DNA of 64,000 nucleotides from Nocardioides sp. YIM 152315 (GTDB taxonomy: Bacteria > Actinomycetota > Actinomycetes > Propionibacteriales > Nocardioidaceae): positions 496,001 through 560,000 of the forward strand of contig NZ_JARGER010000043.1 of assembly GCF_029210375.1 (NCBI RefSeq), in the 5' to 3' direction. The notes below the pieces were generated by a model. The model searched no databases, was not told the origin of the DNA, and saw only the letters and a list, made by a program, of their open reading frames with translations. Made by a program: the position numbers and the translations under genes. This document shows, piece by piece, positions 51,090 to 59,181 of this stretch (position 1 is the stretch's first letter; each line of letters starts with the position of its first letter).

Positions 51090-52720
51090 GCGAGCTCCAT
51101 CGCGGTCGCGCCGTCGTGCATGACGACGTCGATGTGGCCAGAGAAGTGGGTGTCGTCGCGGTCGGGGAAGTCCTCGCGCCAGTGCGAGCCGCGGGTCTCC
51201 TCGCGCAGCGCGGCGGCGTCGGCGAGGGCGAGGCTGATCGTGAGCAGGTTGGTGGTCTCCCACGACTCCTGGTCGACCGCGTCGGCGGCGACGCCCGCGA
51301 GCTTGTCGAGGTGGCCGACTGCGTCGGCGAGCCCCTCGGCGCTGCGCAGCACGCCGGCCAGCCCGGTCATCGCCTCCTGCAGGTCGCGGCGCACGTCGCT
51401 CGGCACGAGGCCCGCGGTGCGAGTGTCGCGCGCGGGCGGGAGCAGCGGGCGGAGCTCACCGGGCAGCACCGTGGCGATCCGCCGGGAGAAGACGAGTCCC
51501 TCGAGCAGGGAGTTGGAGGCGAGCCGGTTGGCGCCGTGGACGCCGGAGCAGGCGACCTCGCCGGTGGCGTAGAGCCCGGGGACGTTGCTGCGCCCCCACA
51601 GGTCGGTGCGCACGCCCCCGGAGGCGTAGTGGCAGGCCGGGGCGACGGGGATCAGGTCCGTGACCGGGTCGACCCCGTGCCGGCGGCAGGTCGCGAGGAT
51701 CGTCGGGAACCGGCGCTCCCACTTCTCGGGCCCGAAGGCTCGGGCGTCGAGCCACACGTGCGGCCGGCCGCTCTCACCCATGCGGCGCGTGATCGCCTTG
51801 GCCACGACGTCGCGCGGCGCGAGGTCGGCGAGCTCGTGCACGCCCTGCATGAGGCGATCGCCGTCCCAGTCGACGAGGAACGCATTTTCTCCGCGCACCG
51901 CCTCGGAGATCAGGGGCTGCTGGCCGCGCGAGTCCGGGCCGAGGTACATCACCGTCGGGTGGAACTGCACGAACTCCAGGTCGCGCAGCACCGCACCCGC
52001 CCGCAGCGCGACGGCCATGCCGTCGCCGGTCGAGACCGCCGGGTTCGTCGTCTGCGCGAACACCTGGCCGAGGCCGCCGCTGGCCAGCACCACCGCGCGG
52101 CAGAGGACCGCGCCGACCCCGTCGCGCTGGCCCTCGCCCATCACGTGCAGCGTCAGCCCCGCGATGCCTCCGTCGTCCGCGAGCAGCAGGTCCACGGCGA
52201 GCGCGTGCTGGATGACCTCGATCTCGGGAGCCTGCTCGATCGCGGCGATCAGCGCCCGCTGGATCTCGGCGCCCGTGGCGTCGCCGCCGGCGTGCGCGAT
52301 CCGGTCCCGGTGGTGGCCGCCCTCGCGGGTGAGCGAGAGCTCGCCGTCGGGGTCGTGGTCGAAGTTGGTGCCGAGCGCGATCAGCTCGCGCACGGCGTCC
52401 GGGCCCTCGGTCACCAGCACCTCGACCGCGGCACGGTCGCAGGCGCCGGCCCCGGCGACCAGCGTGTCGTCGAGGTGCTCCTGCGGGGTGTCCCCGGGGC
52501 CGAGTGCCGCGGCGATCCCGCCCTGCGCCCACTGCGTCGAGCCGGCGGCGAGCACGTCCTTGGTCACCACCAGGACCTTGCCGACCTGCCCGCGCAACCG
52601 CAGCGCCGCGGTCAGTCCCGCGATGCCGGAGCCGACGACGACGACGTCGGCCGTGGTGGTCCAGCCGGGTGCCGGGGCGAGCAGGCGTCCGGGCACGCGC
52701 CGGACGGGGGCGGTGGGCAT
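51086..52720 (-). CDS. nadB: L-aspartate oxidase
   Basis: 544-residue flavoprotein oxidising aspartate to iminoaspartate for quinolinate synthesis. FAD motif VVVGSGIAGLTAALRL, DVLAAGSTQWAQGGIAAAL, LTREGGHHRDRIAHAGGDAT, ASGGVRTDLWGRSNVPGLYA, GANRLASNSLLEGLVF. ATG 52720 with no Shine-Dalgarno but TAGATT 6 nt upstream, so it may have its own leaderless promoter although panC-panD lie directly upstream. nadA is not in the window. Confidence 0.94.
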   Translation of the reverse strand: MPTAPVRRVPGRLLAPAPGWTTTADVVVVGSGIAGLTAALRLRGQVGKVLVVTKDVLAAGSTQWAQGGIAAALGPGDTPQEHLDDTLVAGAGACDRAAVEVLVTEGPDAVRELIALGTNFDHDPDGELSLTREGGHHRDRIAHAGGDATGAEIQRALIAAIEQAPEIEVIQHALAVDLLLADDGGIAGLTLHVMGEGQRDGVGAVLCRAVVLASGGLGQVFAQTTNPAVSTGDGMAVALRAGAVLRDLEFVQFHPTVMYLGPDSRGQQPLISEAVRGENAFLVDWDGDRLMQGVHELADLAPRDVVAKAITRRMGESGRPHVWLDARAFGPEKWERRFPTILATCRRHGVDPVTDLIPVAPACHYASGGVRTDLWGRSNVPGLYATGEVACSGVHGANRLASNSLLEGLVFSRRIATVLPGELRPLLPPARDTRTAGLVPSDVRRDLQEAMTGLAGVLRSAEGLADAVGHLDKLAGVAADAVDQESWETTNLLTISLALADAAALREETRGSHWREDFPDRDDTHFSGHIDVVMHDGATAMELA

Positions 52721-52726
52721 TGGCGA

Positions 52727-52732
52727 AATCTA
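52727..52732 (-). promoter_or_regulatory. -10-like TAGATT, nadB leaderless promoter overlapping the panD stop
   Basis: TAGATT, 6 nt, ATG 52720. The first three bases are the TAG stop of panD (52732-52730). Confidence 0.45.
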
Positions 52733-53149
52733 TCGCCCGGACAGCTGGTCGCCGCGGACAAGTCCGGACCCGGCCACCGCCTCGGCCGGGTCGAAGCCCG
52801 TAGCCAGGATCTTGTTGTCGGCGTCGACGAAGACGACGTGCGGCTGGAGCTCCTTCGCCTGCGCGGTCTCCATCTGGCCGTAGCCGATGAGGATCACGAG
52901 GTCACCCGGGTGCACCAGCCGCGCGGCCGCGCCGTTGATGCCGATGACACCGGAGCCCCGCTCGCCCGCGATCGTGTAGGTCTCCAGGCGCGCGCCGTTG
53001 GTGATGTCGACGATGTGCACGAGCTCGCCGGGCAGCAGGTCGGCGGCCTCGAGGAGGTCCTCGTCGACGGTCACCGAGCCGACGTAGTGCAGGTCCGCCT
53101 GCGTGACGGTGGCGCGGTGGATCTTGCTCTTCATCATGGTGCGGAGCAT
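52730..53149 (-). CDS. panD: aspartate 1-decarboxylase
   Basis: 139-residue pyruvoyl enzyme making beta-alanine. The self-cleavage site Gly24-Ser25 in ADLHYVGSVTVDE has the same numbering as E. coli PanD, supporting ATG 53149. Other conserved parts: SKIHRATVTQ, ETYTIAGERGSGVIGINGAAA and HPGDLVILIGYG. The start overlaps the panC stop by one base (TGATG). Confidence 0.96.
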   Translation of the reverse strand: MLRTMMKSKIHRATVTQADLHYVGSVTVDEDLLEAADLLPGELVHIVDITNGARLETYTIAGERGSGVIGINGAAARLVHPGDLVILIGYGQMETAQAKELQPHVVFVDADNKILATGFDPAEAVAGSGLVRGDQLSGR

Positions 53150-54036
53150 CAGGTCTCCCCCTCGGGTCCGGCCACCCGTCCGAGCACGAGCGGCATGTTG
53201 TCGATCAGTCGGGTGGCGCCGACGCGCGCGGCCACCAGGATCCGGGCCTCGGTCCCGGCAGGTACGTCGCGGGGCAGGTCGCCCAGGTCGGCATCGGTGA
53301 TCACCAGGTAGTCGAGGTCGACGAGGTGCTCACGGAGCTCGGAGCGCGCCTCGCCGAGGGCGACGTCGACGCCGTACCGGGCGTTCTCCCGGGCGGCGAT
53401 CAGCGCACGGTTCAGCGCGGTGGCCGCCACCCGCTGGTCGGCGTCGAGGTAGCGGTTGCGGCTGGAGAGCGCCAGGCCGTCGCCCTCACGCACCGTCGGG
53501 GCGCCGACGACGTCCACGCCCAGGTCGAGGTCGAGCACCATCCGGCGCACCAGCACGAGCTGCTGGTAGTCCTTCTGGCCGAAGACCGCGACGTCGGGAC
53601 GGACCAGCCCGAAGAGCTTGGCCACGACGGTGAGCACCCCCCGGAAGTGGCCGGGCCGGATCCGGCCCTCGAGGATCTTCGCCCGCGGGCCGGGCTTGAT
53701 CGTCACCTGGGGGTTGCCGCCGGGGTAGACCTCCTCGACGCTCGGCGCGAAGACGGTGTCCACGCCCTCCCGGGCGCAGACCTTCAGGTCGGCGTCGAGC
53801 GTGCGGGGGTAGCGGTCGAGGTCCTCGCCCTCGCCGAACTGGAGCGGGTTCACGAAGACAGAGACGACGACGGGTCCGTCGCCGACGCGCTCCCGGGCGG
53901 CCCGGATCAGGCTCGCGTGGCCCTCGTGCAGCGCCCCCATGGTCGGCACGAGCCCCACGCGGCGGCCGCTCGCGCGGGCGTCGGCGAGCAGGGTCACCAG
54001 CTCGTCCCTGGTGGACGCGAGGGAGGGAGTCGTCAT
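53149..54036 (-). CDS. panC: pantothenate synthetase
   Basis: 295 residues. Condenses pantoate with beta-alanine. GLVPTMGALHEGHASLIRAA, VVVSVFVNPLQFGEGEDL, RPGHFRGVLTVVAKLFGLVRP, AVFGQKDYQQLVLVRRMV, LSSRNRYLDADQR. ATG 54036 overlaps the DUF2520 gene by 4 bp (ATGA). The longer upstream open frame is a shadow. Confidence 0.96.
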   Translation of the reverse strand: MTTPSLASTRDELVTLLADARASGRRVGLVPTMGALHEGHASLIRAARERVGDGPVVVSVFVNPLQFGEGEDLDRYPRTLDADLKVCAREGVDTVFAPSVEEVYPGGNPQVTIKPGPRAKILEGRIRPGHFRGVLTVVAKLFGLVRPDVAVFGQKDYQQLVLVRRMVLDLDLGVDVVGAPTVREGDGLALSSRNRYLDADQRVAATALNRALIAARENARYGVDVALGEARSELREHLVDLDYLVITDADLGDLPRDVPAGTEARILVAARVGATRLIDNMPLVLGRVAGPEGET

Positions 54037-54968
54037 CGGTGGCTGGACGTGTGGGCGGCGGCGGCGCGCTCGGCCTCGTCGAGCGCGCGGGTGATCGCGG
54101 CGGCGCGGATCGGCAGCACCCGGCCGTCGGTCACGGCCCGGTCGAGGGTGGCGCGGGCCAACGCGACGTACGACGGGAGCGTGAGCGGGGCGTTGGCGCC
54201 GACGTCGGCGAGGTGTGCGCGCACGGTGTTGACGTCGCCGCGGACGATCGGGCCGGTCAGCGCCGCGTCGCCGTGCTCGAGCGCGTTGTCGAGCGCGGCG
54301 GTCAGCAGCGGGCGGAGGGTGCCGGCCGGGTCGGCGGAGCCGGCGGCCGCGAGCAGCTCCATCGCCTGGGTCACCAGCGTGACGAGGTGGTTGGCGCCGT
54401 GCGCGAGCCCCGCGTGGTAGAGGGTGCGCATCTCCTCGGGCACCCACGTCGGGCGGCCTCCGAGGTCGGCGACCAGGAACTCGACGAACGCGCGCTCGTC
54501 GGGTCCGGCGGTCAGGCCGAAGACGCAGCCGCCCCCGAATCCCCCGGAGAGGCGGTCGAGGTCCAGCGCGGTGCCGGTGAACGTCATCGCGGGATGCATC
54601 GCGGCGACCCGGGCGCCGACGGCTGCCGCGGGGGCGAGCACCTCGAGGCCGTGCCGACCGGAGGTGTGCACGACGTACTGCCCGGGCCGGATCGCGCCGG
54701 CGTCGCTGAGGGTGGTGACGACGTTGCCGAGCATGTCGTCGGGGACCGTCAGCAGCAGCAGGTCGCAGGCGCGTGCGACGGCGCTCGGCTTCCGCGTCGC
54801 GACACCCGGCAGGAGGTCGGCGATGCGGGCACGGGAGGCGTCGGACTCGCCGGCGGCGGCCACGACGTGGTGGCCCGCGGCGCGGAGGACGGCGGCCAGG
54901 ACGGCGCCGACGCGACCCGCGCCGACCACGCCCACCCGCAGCCCCGTCTCCCGGAAGTGGTGCGTCAT
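54033..54968 (-). CDS. Rossmann-fold DUF2520 oxidoreductase, candidate ketopantoate reductase
   Basis: 311 residues. N-terminal NADP-type fold (LRVGVVGAGRVGAVLAAVLR, LLLLTVPDDMLGNVV, HTSGRHGLEVLAP, MHPAMTFTG), C-terminal helical DUF2520 domain (YHAGLAHGANHLVTLVTQAM, LTGPIVRGDVNTVRAHL). The same gene precedes panC in M. tuberculosis (Rv3603c). Its coupling to panC suggests a role in pantoate formation, which is inference. ATG 54968. About 180 bp upstream contain no gene; TACCCT near 55080 is a possible -10. Confidence 0.82.
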   Translation of the reverse strand: MTHHFRETGLRVGVVGAGRVGAVLAAVLRAAGHHVVAAAGESDASRARIADLLPGVATRKPSAVARACDLLLLTVPDDMLGNVVTTLSDAGAIRPGQYVVHTSGRHGLEVLAPAAAVGARVAAMHPAMTFTGTALDLDRLSGGFGGGCVFGLTAGPDERAFVEFLVADLGGRPTWVPEEMRTLYHAGLAHGANHLVTLVTQAMELLAAAGSADPAGTLRPLLTAALDNALEHGDAALTGPIVRGDVNTVRAHLADVGANAPLTLPSYVALARATLDRAVTDGRVLPIRAAAITRALDEAERAAAAHTSSHR

Positions 54969-55147
54969 GACGAACCTCTCGTTCCAGTCCCTCCGACCAC
55001 CCGCGGGACCGAGGTCCGTGCGGGCCGGTGTGGGTACCGGACGTTGTTCTCGATCCAGGTGGATCCTGACGCTGCGAGGGTACGCCGCGGGCGACGCCCC
55101 TCACACGGGAGCGCGCCGTGGGGTGGGTCACACGGCGCCGCGGCGAG

Positions 55148-56848
55148 TCAGGGTCGGCGGGCGATCACCCGGCAGAGCACGGGGTCCTCCTCGCCCCACG
55201 GAGCGAGACCATCGGACTCGACCTCGTAGAGGAGCTCCCAGCCGCGCCGGCGCAGGTCGGCGACGAAGGCCTCGGCGTCCTGGTAGCGGCGGTAGTGCTT
55301 GGGGTGGGCCTTCTGGCGGTGCGCGTCCTTGTCGGTGCGGAACTCGGCGGCGAGGAGGTCGCCGGGCCTCGCCGTGTCGCCCAGCACGTCGAGCAGCGTC
55401 TCCTGCACGTCCTCGGTGATCGCGTGCAGCACGAAGCGGGTGTAGTGGACGACCGGACCGGCGCCGTCCCCGCCGCGCGTGGCATCGAGCACCGCGGCCA
55501 GCCGCTCGGCGTCGCCGAGGTCGCAGACCTCGAACGTCACCCGCTCGCCGAGTCCCGCGCCCAGGGCGCGGTCGCGGGCGTGCGCGACGCCCACGTCGGA
55601 GCGGTCCAGGCCGACCACCGTGCGGCCGACGGAGCCGAAGTGGAAGGAGTCGCGGCCGTCGCCGCAGCCGATGTCGACGACCGTGCCCGCCGTGTCGTGA
55701 CGGTCCTGCACGAACTGCGCGAACGACGACCCCTCGGTGTGGCCGTTGTGCGCGTAGTAGTCGGCCCAGTAGACCGTCGTCCGCTGGGCGGGCGTGAGCT
55801 GACCGCTGACGTCCTCGCCGCGACGCTCGATCTTCCAGTCGAACCCGGTCTTCGGCCGCCGCCAGTCGTCGCCGTAGATCGCGGCGAGCAGCTCCTCCGA
55901 GCGCACCGGCACGAGCGCCCGGCCCCCGGAGAAGTCGATCTCCCGGCTGCCCTGCCACTCGCCCGTGACGGGCGTGGTCCCGGTGTAGCCGAAGGGGTGC
56001 TGCAGCTCGCCGTCGGCGTCGACGTAGGTGTGGAAGATGTCGATCCGGTTCTTCGACCTGGCCGCGTCGACGACGTGCAGGCAGGAGCTCATCGCCTCGA
56101 CGCGGTAGCCGCGGTCGATCAGCGTCCGCGCGACGGACACGAGCTCCGCGGCGGCGGCCGGACCGGACCGCTCGCGTGAGACGTAGGCGACGTCGAAGTC
56201 GTTGTCGTGGCCGATGTAGTCGCCCTCGCGGATCGCGCCGAGCAGCGTGCCGAAGGTCAGGAACAGGTCGTGTCCGTGCTCCTCCCGCAGGATCGTGCGG
56301 ACGGTGGTGTAGAGGTCCATGACCGCGGCCTGCCACTCGGTGTCCAGCTGCTTGGAGAGCTGGACCGTGCCGGTGCGTCCCAGCACCCACCCCGAGCCCA
56401 GCCGCTCCTGCAGCAGCTCCGGGTCGTGCTCGCCGCTGCGCGGTGCCTTGACGAACATGCCGTGTCCGTGGATCGGCAGCGGCCGGCCGTCGACCTCGAC
56501 CCGCAGCCGCGAGCCGCGGTTGGCGTAGGTCCAGAGGCCGTGGATCTTGAACGAGAACGTGCGGATCTGGGCCCGGCTGTTGCGACGGTCGCCACGGGGT
56601 GACCGGATCGAGGGAGTCCGGCCGCGCTTCCTCGCCGACGTCTGGGACATGGCTCCGTCGGCGGTGGCGTACGTCGAGGTCACCCGGATCGGCCCGAGGA
56701 AGAGGTCGACGCGCGTCGGTGCCGCGTCGGCCGGCACGGACACCCAGCCGAGCACCTGCTCGCGGGAGAACTCCTCGACCATCCCGACGGCGGAGGTCGG
56801 GGCCGGCTGGCCGGTCGCGCGGCGTACACGCCGGAGCAGGTCACGCAT
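55148..56848 (-). CDS. LicD-family enzyme fused to a SAM methyltransferase
   Basis: 566 residues in three parts. Residues 1-165: unrecognised beta-rich domain (VEEFSREQVLGWVSVPAD, SFKIHGLWTYANRGSRLRVE). Residues about 175-345: LicD/FKRP-like nucleotidyltransferase fold (FLTFGTLLGAIREGDYIGHD then NDFDVAYV). Residues about 385-566: class I methyltransferase (TVVDIGCGDGRDSFHFGS). LicD proteins transfer phospho-groups such as phosphocholine onto surface polymers. ATG 56848 overlaps the sulfotransferase-like gene by 8 bp. Confidence 0.8.
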   Translation of the reverse strand: MRDLLRRVRRATGQPAPTSAVGMVEEFSREQVLGWVSVPADAAPTRVDLFLGPIRVTSTYATADGAMSQTSARKRGRTPSIRSPRGDRRNSRAQIRTFSFKIHGLWTYANRGSRLRVEVDGRPLPIHGHGMFVKAPRSGEHDPELLQERLGSGWVLGRTGTVQLSKQLDTEWQAAVMDLYTTVRTILREEHGHDLFLTFGTLLGAIREGDYIGHDNDFDVAYVSRERSGPAAAAELVSVARTLIDRGYRVEAMSSCLHVVDAARSKNRIDIFHTYVDADGELQHPFGYTGTTPVTGEWQGSREIDFSGGRALVPVRSEELLAAIYGDDWRRPKTGFDWKIERRGEDVSGQLTPAQRTTVYWADYYAHNGHTEGSSFAQFVQDRHDTAGTVVDIGCGDGRDSFHFGSVGRTVVGLDRSDVGVAHARDRALGAGLGERVTFEVCDLGDAERLAAVLDATRGGDGAGPVVHYTRFVLHAITEDVQETLLDVLGDTARPGDLLAAEFRTDKDAHRQKAHPKHYRRYQDAEAFVADLRRRGWELLYEVESDGLAPWGEEDPVLCRVIARRP

Positions 56849-57941
56849 CTCGGGTCTCCTCGTCGGTCTGTCCGGGGGGTGCGCCCGCCGGTTCGGGCAG
56901 CCGCTCGACCGTGGTCTGCACGAGCGCCCGCACGGCGACGGCAACCGCGGCCTGCGGCAGCGCGGGTGGTACGTCGACGGGCCCGACCGGCAGCGGCTCG
57001 CGGGTGAGCAGGGCGTCGGCGTCGCCGACCACGCGGACCGGCGCGTCCCGGACCGCATGCGCCCGCGACGCATTGATCGTGCGCACCTGCTGGGCCGCCC
57101 ACTCGGGGAACGGCGGGACGGCCGGCGCCGCCCGCGGCAGGTCGTCGCCCTGCAGCTGGCGCACGAGGCCGCCCTTGATCCACGGCCTGCGCCGGCTGCG
57201 GTCGACGCCGAGAGCGTCGAAGGCCAGGTGGGCCGCCCGGACCAGCTCGACCTCGGCCCACGACAGGCTCGGGTTCGACCGCGACGGGTCCGGCGCCAGC
57301 ACGCCGTCGGGCAGCCCGAGGAGTCGCTCGAACGTGCGGGGCAGCAGCTCCCGGTCGATGCCGTCGTTGACGATCAGCGTCACGCGCTCGGGCCCGACCA
57401 CGTCGGTCCAGTCGCCCAGCAGCCGGTGCACGTCGTGGGCGCGCCAGACGTTCTCCCACTCGTAGCCGCCGGACTCGGCGCCCGCGGGATCGAGGACGAC
57501 CCGCAGCCACTCCTCCCACGACAGCGTGACGCCCGACTTGACCCGCTCCTGCCACTGCGAGGGCAGGTAGGAGTCGAACCTGCGCACCACGGCGACCACG
57601 TGCACGCGCGCGCCGCCCAGGTCGTCGACGATCCGGCGACGCTGCTCCTCGGTCGCGCGTCCGAAGTCCTCGCTGGAGATGCAGACCCGCTGGTCACCGG
57701 CGGCGGCGACCTCGGCGGCCAGGCGCTTCCAGTGCTTCATCGGCGGTCGCGCGGTGCTGCGCCCGAGGCCGATCGACCGGCCCGCGAGACGAGGGCGACG
57801 ACCGGAGCCGGCGTAGTGGACGCCGTGCGCCGCGAGCTCACCGCGGGCCTCGTGGAAGGCGACCTGCACCGCCGTGCTGCCCGTCTTGTGCGGGCCGATG
57901 TGGACCAGGCGGGTGCCCTCGGGCAACAGCAGGTCACCCAT
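56841..57941 (-). CDS. sulfotransferase-like protein, tandem copy 1
   Basis: 366 residues. N-terminal LVHIGPHKTGSTAVQVAF, the 5'-phosphosulfate-binding-loop type of PAPS sulfotransferases. VVAVVRRFDSYLPSQWQERV corresponds to the 3'-phosphate region. A close paralogue of the next gene, about 1,087 bp away, formed by tandem duplication. ATG 57941 overlaps that gene's 3' end by 8 bp. Predicted to modify a surface polysaccharide; acceptor unknown. Confidence 0.75.
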   Translation of the reverse strand: MGDLLLPEGTRLVHIGPHKTGSTAVQVAFHEARGELAAHGVHYAGSGRRPRLAGRSIGLGRSTARPPMKHWKRLAAEVAAAGDQRVCISSEDFGRATEEQRRRIVDDLGGARVHVVAVVRRFDSYLPSQWQERVKSGVTLSWEEWLRVVLDPAGAESGGYEWENVWRAHDVHRLLGDWTDVVGPERVTLIVNDGIDRELLPRTFERLLGLPDGVLAPDPSRSNPSLSWAEVELVRAAHLAFDALGVDRSRRRPWIKGGLVRQLQGDDLPRAAPAVPPFPEWAAQQVRTINASRAHAVRDAPVRVVGDADALLTREPLPVGPVDVPPALPQAAVAVAVRALVQTTVERLPEPAGAPPGQTDEETRDA

Positions 57942-59043
57942 CCCGTCGCCCCTCCTCGACCGGCGGCGCGGACCGCAGGTCGGGCACCCGCTCGACCGTG
58001 GCCTGCACGAGCGCCCGCACGGCCACGGCAACCGCGGCCTGCGGCAGCGCGGGGGGTACGTCGACGGGACCGACCGCCAGCGGCTCGCGGGTCAGCAGCG
58101 CGTCTGCGTCGCCCACGACCCGGACCGCGGAGTCGCGGACGGCCCGCGCCCGGTCGGCGCCGATCTGCCGCACCTGCTCGGCCGCCCAGTCGGGGAACGG
58201 CGGCGTCGTGGGTGTCGCCCGCGGCAGGTCGACCCCCTGCAGGTGGCGCACCAGGCCGGCGGCCGCCCACGGGTCGCGGTCGCGCCGGTCGACACCGAGG
58301 TCCTCGAACGCGCGGTGGGTCGCCCGCACCAGCTCGACCTCCGCCCACGACAGGCTGGGGTTCGACTGCGACGGATCCGGGACGAGCAGGCCGTCGGGGA
58401 GGCCCAGCAGCCGCTCGAACGTGCGCGGCAACAGGGACCGGTCCGCGCCGTCGTTGACGATCAGCGTCACGCGCTCGGCGCCGACCACCTCGGTCCAGTT
58501 GCGCAGCAGGCGGCCGACGTCGTGGGCCCGCCAGACGTTCATCCGCTCGTAGTGGCGCTGGTCGGCGTCGCGGTCGAGGACGATGCGCAGCCAGTCCTCC
58601 CACGAGAGCGTGACACCGGCCTTGACCCGCTCCTGCCACTGCGAGGGCAGGTAGGAGTCGAGACGACGGGCCACGGCCACGACGTGCACGCGCTCGCCGC
58701 CCAGGTCGTCCACGATCCGCTGGCGCTGCTCCCTGGTGGCGCGGCCGAAGTCCTCGTTGGAGATGCAGACCCGCTGGTCGCCGGCGGCCGCGACCTCCGC
58801 GACCAGGTCGTCCCAGTGCCGGACCGGCGGGCGCTCCACTCCGTACTTCTTGCCGGCGAGGCCGATCGACCAGCCGGCCAGGCGGGGACGGCGCCCGGAG
58901 CCGGCGTAGTGGACGCCGTGTGCGGCCAGCTGTTCGCGCGCATCGTGGAAGGCGACCTGCACCGCCGTACTGCCCGTCTTGTGCGGGCCGATGTGGACGA
59001 GACGGGTGCCCGCGGGCAGCAGCAGGTCGGCGTCAACGCTCAC
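57934..59043 (-). CDS. sulfotransferase-like protein, tandem copy 2
   Basis: 369 residues. The same motifs as copy 1: LVHIGPHKTGSTAVQVAF, ISNEDFGRATREQRQRIVDD, VARRLDSYLPSQWQERV, RTFERLLGLPDG and the shared C terminus PVDVPPALPQAAVAVAVRAL. GTG 59043 has GGGAGG 8 nt upstream. First gene of the minus-strand group running to the LicD fusion. A TACAGT hexamer at 59105-59110 (minus strand) is a possible -10. Confidence 0.75.
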   Translation of the reverse strand: MSVDADLLLPAGTRLVHIGPHKTGSTAVQVAFHDAREQLAAHGVHYAGSGRRPRLAGWSIGLAGKKYGVERPPVRHWDDLVAEVAAAGDQRVCISNEDFGRATREQRQRIVDDLGGERVHVVAVARRLDSYLPSQWQERVKAGVTLSWEDWLRIVLDRDADQRHYERMNVWRAHDVGRLLRNWTEVVGAERVTLIVNDGADRSLLPRTFERLLGLPDGLLVPDPSQSNPSLSWAEVELVRATHRAFEDLGVDRRDRDPWAAAGLVRHLQGVDLPRATPTTPPFPDWAAEQVRQIGADRARAVRDSAVRVVGDADALLTREPLAVGPVDVPPALPQAAVAVAVRALVQATVERVPDLRSAPPVEEGRRDG

Positions 59044-59181
59044 GTGCCACACCTCCCGGGCGTCCGTCCGACGGTGCCGCGTCGCCCCGTTCAGTCCGGG
59101 TGGCACTGTAACGGAGGTGGGCGCTCCCGCCCGCACGGGCACCACGGCCTCGGCGGTGGTCCGTCTGCGACACTGTGCGGC

